NCBI GenBank assembly: GCA_947470205.1
Contig: CANISK010000097.1
Coordinates: forward strand, 1 to 5,995
Length of the DNA: 5,995 nucleotides
Reading direction: 5' to 3'
Source of the DNA: Neisseriaceae bacterium
GTDB taxonomy: Bacteria > Pseudomonadota > Gammaproteobacteria > Burkholderiales > UBA11063
The stretch's first letter is position 1; every line of letters begins with the position of its first letter. The notes below the pieces were generated by a model, which was given only the letters and a program-made list of their open reading frames with translations, ran no database searches and was not told the DNA's origin. Of this stretch, positions 1-5,358 are shown in pieces. A program made the position numbers and the translations under genes.

Positions 1-70
1 GTAGCTCAGTCGGTAGAGCAGAGGATTGAAAATCCTTGTGTCGCCAGTTCGATTCTGGCCCAGGCCACCA
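1..70 (+). tRNA. tRNA-Phe (anticodon GAA), 5' end cut by the window
   Basis: The cloverleaf can be folded by hand. The D stem is GCTC/GAGC (4-7 with 16-19). The anticodon stem is GAGGA/TCCTT (21-25 with 33-37, one G-U pair), with loop TTGAAAA and anticodon GAA at 28-30. The T stem is GCCAG/CTGGC (43-47 with 55-59) around loop TTCGATT. The 3' acceptor strand is CCAGGCC (60-66), followed by discriminator A and an encoded CCA (68-70). Base 1 is tRNA position 7, so six 5' acceptor bases, predicted as GGCCTG, lie outside the window. A GGCC-type acceptor is, from memory, typical of betaproteobacterial tRNA-Phe. It reads towards gshA, tail to tail. The anticodon assignment is secure. Confidence 0.96.
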
Positions 71-102
71 TCTTTATAAAATAAATCCTGTTGATATTTC
101 GT

Positions 103-150
103 GTGGGATTGCCACGACTTGACAAATCAAGTCTCGCAGTGGCTGTTTTT
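103..150 (+). terminator. Palindromic repeat element, possible terminator of tRNA-Phe
   Basis: A perfect 7-bp hairpin, GACTTGA (116-122) and TCAAGTC (127-133) with loop CAAA, is enclosed by a second helix, GCCAC (111-115) with GTGGC (139-143). A 5-nt bulge (134-138) sits on the 3' side. A TGTTTTT run follows at 144-150, so on the + strand it could act as a rho-independent terminator for the tRNA. Read on the - strand it has the order CTGCGAG, variable palindrome, CGTGGCAATC. From memory this matches a dispersed palindromic repeat common in Rickettsiales and some other host-associated bacteria. It is not well placed to terminate gshA, because no T-run follows the stem on the - strand. Confidence 0.55.
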
Positions 151-165
151 GTTGGTGTCTATATG

Positions 166-182
166 TCAAAATCGCATTTTGA
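166..182. repeat. Short perfect inverted repeat downstream of gshA
   Basis: TCAAAAT (166-172) and ATTTTGA (176-182) form a perfect 7-bp stem around loop CGC, between the end of gshA and the palindromic element after tRNA-Phe. Neither strand has a clear T-run directly after it, so it is a weak terminator candidate at best. It could protect the 3' end of the gshA transcript, but nothing in the sequence proves that. Confidence 0.3.
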
Positions 183-204
183 GTATTGACCATTTAAGAA
201 AAAA

Positions 205-1449
205 TTATTTAATCTCCAATTCCATACTACTCGCAAGCAAAGACAATCTTGCAATAACATTATGAATATAGCATTTGCCCACCACTTTATTCTTCGCCAC
301 CGAGCAGGATTTGGTCAACAAGGACATTGGAACAAAATGCGCTCCAGATGAATTTAAATTTTCACGACGATTTTTCTTTGGATTTGCACGATAAAATCCA
401 CCAATCACCGATGTATTCATCATATATATTACAGGTTCTGCGATTTCATCATTTATCTTATCTATTGTATAAACACCCTCTTGGATGATTACATCAGTTA
501 CAGATTGCCCATCTTTAATAACAGCCATTTTATTCCTTGATTTGCGATTGATATTTAAAATTTCATCTGAAGAGCTTATGGACATTATTCCCATGCCATA
601 AGTACCGCTATTTGCTTTTACAATTACATATGGAGAATCTGATATTCCATATGTATTATATTTGTCTTGGATGTTAATTAGCATTTTATCCACTTTATTT
701 GCTAAGTCATCCAAACCAATGCTTTGTGCAAAATCTAAACTATTTGCACTATCAAAAAATGGATTCAAATACCATCCATCAATATCTAATAATTTGGCAA
801 ATTCATCTATTACAACATCATACATCTTAAAAAAATCAGTTTTGCGTCTTACGTACCATCCAGCATGAATCGGCGGTAATAGTGTTTGTTCTAGGTTTTC
901 CAATATTAAAGGTTTTCCACTCGAGAAATCGTTATTGGAGAGAATTAAACATGGATCAAATAATTCTCCTTTTTGATTATTAATAACAATGCGGTTTGAG
1001 ATACGTTGTATCGGGTGATATACCATATATGTGGTATCATTAATGTGCATATTGGTGGGCGCTAATATCTCATCAGATAACGAACCAATCATCACCTCAA
1101 TGCCAGCCTCTTCTAAAATAAATTTTAATGTATAGACATTTCTTAGATATGGGATATTTCTAGTGTGATTTTCTGGGATAAGGAGTATTTTAGATGCGTG
1201 TGGGCAATATTTCTCAATAAGACTACTGACAGATTGCACCGCAAGTGGGATAAAATCTCCATGAATATTATTAAAACCCCCTGGGAATAAATTCATATCC
1301 ACAGGAGCTATTTTATACCCACTGTTTCTGAGATCTACTGAACCATAAAACGGAGCTTTTTGAATAAGCCACTTTTCACGTAGCCAATGCTCTATTTCAC
1401 ATTGTTTGGATAAGAATAACCTCTCCAATTCGCATGATAAATTCTGCAT
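205..1449 (-). CDS. gshA: Glutamate-cysteine ligase, Acidithiobacillus ferrooxidans-type GshA
   Basis: This enzyme makes gamma-glutamylcysteine from glutamate, cysteine and ATP, the first and committed cytosolic step of glutathione synthesis. The 414-residue protein matches the GshA_ferroox family (TIGR02049), which is unrelated to the E. coli-type GshA. Recognisable blocks are KIAPVDMNLFPGGFNN (46-61), PENHTRN (92-98), the glycine-rich probable nucleotide-binding loop VKANSGTYGMG (277-287), EPVIYM (338-343), GGFYRAN (350-356) and NLNSSGAHF (364-372). The C-terminal VIARLSLLASSMELE is also family-like. Length and both ends look complete. The ATG start has a good Shine-Dalgarno, GGGGA at 1457-1461, with 7 nt spacing. 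The gene follows dolP on the same strand after 97 bp, so it may have its own promoter, though no convincing -35/-10 pair is visible. No gshB is present. The family assignment is from recalled motifs, not a search. Confidence 0.9.
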   Translation of the reverse strand: MQNLSCELERLFLSKQCEIEHWLREKWLIQKAPFYGSVDLRNSGYKIAPVDMNLFPGGFNNIHGDFIPLAVQSVSSLIEKYCPHASKILLIPENHTRNIPYLRNVYTLKFILEEAGIEVMIGSLSDEILAPTNMHINDTTYMVYHPIQRISNRIVINNQKGELFDPCLILSNNDFSSGKPLILENLEQTLLPPIHAGWYVRRKTDFFKMYDVVIDEFAKLLDIDGWYLNPFFDSANSLDFAQSIGLDDLANKVDKMLINIQDKYNTYGISDSPYVIVKANSGTYGMGIMSISSSDEILNINRKSRNKMAVIKDGQSVTDVIIQEGVYTIDKINDEIAEPVIYMMNTSVIGGFYRANPKKNRRENLNSSGAHFVPMSLLTKSCSVAKNKVVGKCYIHNVIARLSLLASSMELEIK

Positions 1450-1546
1450 AGAAATATCCCCATGTGAGCGTTAAGCGATAAGATATCACCTTGAAGGGTG
1501 TAGCTTTTAAATGATTTTGTGCATTTTTTCCATGAATGACATTTTT

Positions 1547-2173
1547 TCACTCATTCTGTGTGGAATTAGATTTATTTGCTGTATCTATGGGTGTGTAGTC
1601 AAATAATGTAATAACCTTTGTCACTCCGTTAATAGTAGCAGCAGCATCTGATGCCACTATTGCATCTGATTGATTTACCGTGCCCATGAGGTAAACAACA
1701 GAATTTGTGGTAACTACTTTTATGTTATTACTTTTAATATTATCAAGAGTGAGTAATTTTGATTTAATTTGTGTTGTGGTGTATGAATCTTGTGTAGCCG
1801 ATACAACACTTTGTTCCAATCTAACATCGATGTAATCGTAGATTTTAATGACACCCGGTATTGTTTTCGCATCAAATAATGCCCCAGATTTTATTTTTTC
1901 ACTTAGTACCTGCCCCGTCAACAATACTGCACCTTTATAACAAGATATGTATATATTTGCAGACGGGTAATCGTTATATATTTGATTATATACTTTGGTT
2001 TCAATTATATTATCATCAAAAACAATGTTTGTTTTTCTGGGATCAGTTGCAACATATGTAACAATGCCTGCAGTTGCTGCAACCCCACCTATAATAATGG
2101 CCGCACATGATGTGAGGCTAATTATCATAAAAATAAACAATAACAATTTATAAGAATAAATAAATTTTTTCAT
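1547..2173 (-). CDS. dolP: Two-BON-domain outer-membrane lipoprotein, DolP (YraP) type
   Basis: The protein (208 residues) begins with a basic, hydrophobic lipoprotein signal ending in lipobox LTSC, so Cys23 should be lipidated. The following residues (Ala24, Ala25) do not include an Asp at +2, consistent with transfer to the outer membrane. A Gly/Ala-rich segment (29-43) leads to DPRK and two BON domains. BON1 spans about 53-118, with the core GAVLLTGQV (81-89) and PGV (106-108). BON2 spans about 130-195, with VVYLMGTV (159-166) and NGV (182-184). E. coli DolP has the same plan and similar phrases such as the IKSKLLT and VYLMG blocks. In E. coli it binds anionic phospholipid, sits at division sites and supports outer-membrane integrity and BAM function. 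It starts 18 bp after the secreted-protein gene and is probably co-transcribed with it. No Shine-Dalgarno precedes the ATG. A low-complexity Asn/Ser tail (199-208) ends it. Confidence 0.9.
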   Translation of the reverse strand: MKKFIYSYKLLLFIFMIISLTSCAAIIIGGVAATAGIVTYVATDPRKTNIVFDDNIIETKVYNQIYNDYPSANIYISCYKGAVLLTGQVLSEKIKSGALFDAKTIPGVIKIYDYIDVRLEQSVVSATQDSYTTTQIKSKLLTLDNIKSNNIKVVTTNSVVYLMGTVNQSDAIVASDAAATINGVTKVITLFDYTPIDTANKSNSTQNE

Positions 2174-2191
2174 AGATATATAGAAGATTAA

Positions 2192-2713
2192 TTATTTCAT
2201 TGCTGGCGTAATATACGCTGAAGTATCATTAAAATCTGCACTAGAGCTAAGAGTGATACTATTTTCCTCCTCTTCACGAGGATTTACTATATATATATAT
2301 AAATAATATTGCTCACGAGCGTCTTGATCTACTTTATTGCCAATCGTACCTTTTGATTTAACTGTGGCATTTTGTGACATCACATATGGTTTACTAAATG
2401 GGGGGTTTACGATGCTGTAGAGTTTGTTATGAATGATAAATGTAAGTTTATGAGAAAACATTAATGTTTCATCTGTTGCTTCAAAACATTTATTGGTATT
2501 AGGCTGAACCATGCCCTCACCCACTACTGTTCCACGATGAGCAAAACTATCTTTGGTAATCCAGTTACTTGATTTGGTGTCAATACCATTATTATATGCA
2601 ATTGGCTCTTTAGTTTGGTTATAATAACACAAATTAAAATAATGTTTAGCAAATGTTACATTTGCAATCAAACTTAATAACAAAATGGTTATTTTTTTGA
2701 TTATATTTTTCAT
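2192..2713 (-). CDS. Secreted or periplasmic protein of unknown function
   Basis: I do not recognise this 173-residue protein. It has a clear Sec signal peptide: basic MKNIIKK, a hydrophobic core to about residue 18, and a likely signal peptidase I site VTFA|KH after Ala22. It has no lipobox. The mature part is rich in polar and aromatic residues with alternating hydrophobics, suggesting mostly beta structure. It has only two cysteines, Cys29 and Cys76, which could form a disulfide. An acidic EEEE stretch (147-150) precedes a Ser/Thr-rich tail. The ATG has a strong Shine-Dalgarno, AGGAG at 2720-2724, 6 nt away. It precedes dolP by 18 bp, so the two are likely one transcript, and a role in the cell envelope is a guess from that context. 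A (TA)7 tract at 2288-2301 encodes the YLYIYI segment (137-142). The gene itself is well supported; its function is unknown. Confidence 0.85.
   Translation of the reverse strand: MKNIIKKITILLLSLIANVTFAKHYFNLCYYNQTKEPIAYNNGIDTKSSNWITKDSFAHRGTVVGEGMVQPNTNKCFEATDETLMFSHKLTFIIHNKLYSIVNPPFSKPYVMSQNATVKSKGTIGNKVDQDAREQYYLYIYIVNPREEEENSITLSSSADFNDTSAYITPAMK
2288..2301. repeat. (TA)7 dinucleotide tract inside the secreted-protein gene
   Basis: Seven uninterrupted TA units lie in the 3' part of the 2192-2713 gene, covering codons for about residues 138-142. Gain or loss of one unit would shift the frame and replace roughly the last 30 residues, while leaving the signal peptide and most of the mature domain intact. 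The tract may simply reflect AT-rich coding of alternating Tyr and Ile. Confidence 0.6.
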
Positions 2714-2756
2714 TCTATACTCCTAATCATCATAACAATAATTAATAATTTTCAGT

Positions 2757-2772
2757 ATGTATTATAATACAG
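2757..2772 (-). promoter_or_regulatory. Probable -10 region within a 14-bp palindrome, upstream of the secreted-protein gene
   Basis: TGTATTATAATACA at 2758-2771 is a perfect 14-bp palindrome just past the fmt stop codon. On the - strand it contains a consensus TATAAT -10 box, and a transcript from it would have a leader of about 40 nt before the ATG at 2713. No good -35 hexamer sits 16-18 bp upstream, where the sequence is the GC-richer fmt 3' end. The palindrome could also be a small operator. Placement is the main support. Confidence 0.4.
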
Positions 2773-3723
2773 TTAGCTTTTTGCGGTGGTTAAATTTGTA
2801 CCCAATAAATCTACATGACCTGTAATAAATTGTTTTGCTGATTGTTTATTTTTGCCTTCTATTTGCAATTCATGAACTTTTAAGGTAGTGTTGCTACCGC
2901 AGGTAATTGTAATACAGCTATTTGATACATCAATAATAATCCCATATTTTTCTGTTGAATTGTTGTCTCCGGGTGATGAATGCCAAATTTTTAATATCTT
3001 ACCATTTAAATATGTATAACACCCTGGAGATGGATTAAACCCACGTATTTTACGTGATATGGTCAGCGCATCTTCTTGCCAATTAATCTGCGCTTCAGAT
3101 TTATCAATCTTTTTTGCATAACTAATATTATTAATTGACTGTGATTTTGGGGCTATTGATGTATATTCTTTGAGGTAATTAAGTATTAGCTTGGATCCAA
3201 GTTTGGCTAATGCATTATGCAATGATCCAGACGTGTCGGTATCTTCTATTTTAATACTTTCCTGTAATAATACATCCCCCGTATCCAATCCTTCATCCAT
3301 ACGCATGATAGTAACACCGGTGATATCGTCTCCAGCAATAATCGCACGCTGTATCGGGGCTGCACCTCTCCATTTCGGCAAAAGAGATACATGAATATTC
3401 ACACATCCAAGTGGTGGAATATTTAAAACCTCTTTTGGCAATATAAGACCATATGCTAGTACTATGATTATATCTGGGTTTACATCCCTGATTTTATCAA
3501 TATCAACTTGGTTATTTTTTAACGATATAGGCTGTAATATTTCAATATTACTCTCTAAGGCTATATTTTTTACTGCACTAAAAGTAATTTTTTTACCACG
3601 CCCAGAAGGTCTATCTGGTTGTGTCAACACCAAATCCACATGATATTGTAATAAAATTTGTTGTAACACAAATGCGGATATTTCTGGGGTACCTGCAAAA
3701 ATAATTTTTAATCTATTTGTCAA
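2773..3723 (-). CDS. fmt: Methionyl-tRNA formyltransferase
   Basis: Fmt formylates initiator Met-tRNA using 10-formyltetrahydrofolate, in the cytosol, for bacterial translation initiation. The 316-residue protein has the usual length and two-domain plan. The Rossmann-type catalytic domain starts with IIFAGTPE (7-14), followed by the TQPDRPSGRGKK loop (34-45). The active site is NIHVSLLPKWRGAAPIQ (109-125), with Asn109 and His111. It continues with VTIMRMDEGLDTGD (137-150), where Asp147 completes the expected Asn-His-Asp triad. The C-terminal tRNA-binding domain begins near residue 203 and includes IRGFNPSPG (226-234) and ELQIEGK (285-291). The start is TTG, the only suitable start between the upstream stop and the conserved first strand. 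A GGAG at 3733-3736 lies 9 nt away. It begins 6 bp after the transporter gene and should be co-transcribed with it. The common partner def is absent here. Confidence 0.96.
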   Translation of the reverse strand: MTNRLKIIFAGTPEISAFVLQQILLQYHVDLVLTQPDRPSGRGKKITFSAVKNIALESNIEILQPISLKNNQVDIDKIRDVNPDIIIVLAYGLILPKEVLNIPPLGCVNIHVSLLPKWRGAAPIQRAIIAGDDITGVTIMRMDEGLDTGDVLLQESIKIEDTDTSGSLHNALAKLGSKLILNYLKEYTSIAPKSQSINNISYAKKIDKSEAQINWQEDALTISRKIRGFNPSPGCYTYLNGKILKIWHSSPGDNNSTEKYGIIIDVSNSCITITCGSNTTLKVHELQIEGKNKQSAKQFITGHVDLLGTNLTTAKS

Positions 3724-3729
3724 TTTAGT

Positions 3730-5229
3730 TTACTCCATAGTAAATTCACCAATTTTATTTGGTTTGTCAAGCACAAATGGAATCCACACTATAAATAACA
3801 AACCAAATAAAGAATATTGGAATACATCTAAATTTGCCACAAAGAATGACTGTTGTTGAATTATACCTGCGGACAATCTAATAATTTGTTGATGTGGGTG
3901 ACTAATTAACCAATGATTGATAATGGTGTTATCATTTGATATATGACCTGATAAGTCATTCCACGAAACTTGCTGTTGCCGACATAATATGGTAGATGCA
4001 AGTGCTGTGCCAATTGAATTGCCGATATTTCTAAAAAAATTAAATACTCCAGATGCATCGCTATTGTATCCATCTGGCATATTATTATACATTATAGTCA
4101 TAATATTAATAAAAAACCCCATCATTCCCAATCCCTGTAGCACACAGATGATAATAATCAATAATGTATTGTGCTCGGTGGATAAATTGGTTAACATATA
4201 AGTCGCAATTGCGAATAATACAATACCAATAAACATGATTACCCTTGGATCAAATTTTCTACTAATTTTTAATATAATAGAGGCGGCTATAAATGATGCA
4301 ATTCCTCTTGGGGCTGTTATGTAACCGGCGGTATCTACTGGATAGCCATAACCTTGTTGCAAAAGTGTCGGGAAAAAAGCAAAAGTTCCTACAATCATTA
4401 TCATAAATATCCATATTGCAATACAGGCTAATACAAAATTTTTATATTTAAAAACTTTAAAATTCACTACCGATTTACCAAGCACACCACGCCAAATAAA
4501 AAAACCGATAAAAATAATTGCAGCTACAAAAGATATTAGTATCTCTGGCGAATCAAACCAATTCATCTGATTGCCTTCATCTAAGAACAACTCGAGGCAG
4601 CCAATTCCAAGCAACATAAATAAAAAACTCGTGTAATCAACCTTCACATCGGAGACTTCGGTATTATCCATAAGAAAATATATAACTGCAAAGCCTAGTA
4701 CACAAATAGGTACATTTACATAAAATATCCATTGCCAACTCAAATGCTCAGTAATAACTCCACCCATAATGGGGCCAATAATAGGACCCATAACAATACA
4801 AAGGCTATACATGGTCATCATTTTATTCCGATCATCATTTTTAAAATTATTAATGATGTAGGCTTGAGCAAGAGATGGCAAGAACGCACCTCCCACACCT
4901 TGCAATAACCTAAAGAAGACCAATTCAACGAGATTGGTAGATAATCCGCACAATATAGAAGATACACCAAATAAAATAGCTGAGACGAGTGCCACACGCC
5001 TCACGCCAAATTTATTCGTTACAAAACCAGTCAATGGAATGAAAACTGCCGCTGCCACGATATAACTAGTAAAAGTGAGAGATATCTCGTTAATATTTGC
5101 TCCAATAGAACCCATGATATCTGTGAGTGCAACAGATACAATCGTGAGGTCTATAATTTCCGCAAGAGCAAGAATGCTAAGTGCCATTGCGAGTATGGTG
5201 CGTTTTTCCATCCAAAAATTCTTTTGCAT
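3730..5229 (-). CDS. DHA2-family (EmrB/QacA-like) 14-helix MFS efflux transporter
   Basis: This inner-membrane, proton-driven exporter (499 residues) has the size and motifs of the 14-helix DHA2 drug:H+ antiporters. Motif D1 is LAEIIDLTIVSVAL (22-35), with the membrane-buried acid Asp27. Motif A is GFVTNKFGVRRV (68-79). Motif B is RLLQGVGGA (107-115), with Arg107. Antiporter motif C is GPIIGPIMGG (148-157). SWQWIFYVNVP (164-174) is the EmrB-type segment after helix 5. A large loop near 416-458 before the last helix is also EmrB-like. EmrB normally works with the periplasmic adaptor EmrA and TolC, but neither gene is in the window, so the specific symbol is not assigned. The substrate is unknown. 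The first ATG (5229) and a second at Met7 (5211) both lack a Shine-Dalgarno; the first is kept. The gene diverges from the unknown + strand gene and is followed by fmt 6 bp later. Confidence 0.93.
   Translation of the reverse strand: MQKNFWMEKRTILAMALSILALAEIIDLTIVSVALTDIMGSIGANINEISLTFTSYIVAAAVFIPLTGFVTNKFGVRRVALVSAILFGVSSILCGLSTNLVELVFFRLLQGVGGAFLPSLAQAYIINNFKNDDRNKMMTMYSLCIVMGPIIGPIMGGVITEHLSWQWIFYVNVPICVLGFAVIYFLMDNTEVSDVKVDYTSFLFMLLGIGCLELFLDEGNQMNWFDSPEILISFVAAIIFIGFFIWRGVLGKSVVNFKVFKYKNFVLACIAIWIFMIMIVGTFAFFPTLLQQGYGYPVDTAGYITAPRGIASFIAASIILKISRKFDPRVIMFIGIVLFAIATYMLTNLSTEHNTLLIIIICVLQGLGMMGFFINIMTIMYNNMPDGYNSDASGVFNFFRNIGNSIGTALASTILCRQQQVSWNDLSGHISNDNTIINHWLISHPHQQIIRLSAGIIQQQSFFVANLDVFQYSLFGLLFIVWIPFVLDKPNKIGEFTME
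3733..3736 (-). promoter_or_regulatory. Ribosome-binding site of fmt, inside the transporter gene's last codons
   Basis: On the - strand GGAG overlaps the final Met-Glu codons of the transporter gene and sits directly before its TAA stop, 9 nt from the TTG start of fmt. It supports the TTG start and suggests that fmt translation is coupled to termination of the transporter. Confidence 0.6.
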
Positions 5230-5358
5230 ATTTTATTTATATCATTCTAAAAACTGGGGTTTTGATAAATTGAAGAAATTTTCTTCAGTATAGGAGAGAT
5301 TATATCACGTATAATTAAACCGTAACTTTTTACAAATATCGAGATTAACGTGCACTCA
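5230..5358. promoter_or_regulatory. Divergent intergenic region with promoters for the transporter and the + strand gene
   Basis: The region is strongly AT-rich and must hold two outward promoters. For the + strand, a consensus TATAAT lies at 5310-5315, about 44 nt before the ATG at 5359; no good -35 is visible. For the - strand, possible -10 boxes are TATAAA (plus positions near 5236-5241) and TAGAAT (near 5243-5248), again with weak -35 partners. A perfect inverted repeat at 5271-5287 lies between them. Exact promoter positions are uncertain. Confidence 0.45.
5271..5287. promoter_or_regulatory. Perfect 17-bp inverted repeat, candidate operator
   Basis: TGAAGAAA and TTTCTTCA flank a single T, giving a 17-bp dyad with 8-bp perfect arms. 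It sits in the region between the transporter and the divergent + strand gene, just upstream of the candidate transporter -10 boxes. Size and symmetry fit a dimeric repressor site of the TetR or MarR kind, which often controls drug exporters, but no regulator gene is seen in the window. Confidence 0.5.

Noticed and set aside
662..868. + strand open frame of 68 codons opposite gshA
   Set aside because: It lies wholly antisense to a conserved enzyme gene and encodes no recognisable protein; it is a shadow frame.
1488..1501. Small CACC/GGTG hairpin in the gshA leader
   Set aside because: Only 4 bp of stem, and not linked to an anti-Shine-Dalgarno or riboswitch-like structure.
1450..1546. Promoter for gshA in the 97-bp gap after dolP
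   Set aside because: Several TATCTT- or TTTAAA-like words exist but no -35/-10 pair has acceptable spacing, so no site is called.
1534..1556. Inverted repeat GAATGA/TCATTC around the dolP stop codon
   Set aside because: It has a 6-bp AT-rich stem with an 11-nt loop and no T-run after it on the - strand, so it is too weak to call a terminator.
1861..2061. + strand open frame of 66 codons opposite dolP
   Set aside because: It is antisense to the first BON domain and has no Shine-Dalgarno or family-like features.
3191..3394. + strand open frame of 67 codons opposite fmt
   Set aside because: It mirrors the conserved Fmt catalytic region, so its openness is explained by that gene.
3989..4201. 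+ strand open frame of 70 codons opposite the transporter
   Set aside because: The hydrophobic composition is a by-product of the antisense membrane-protein codons.
5075..5293. + strand open frame of 72 codons overlapping the transporter start and intergenic region
   Set aside because: Most of it is antisense to conserved motif D1 of the transporter, and no ribosome-binding site supports it.
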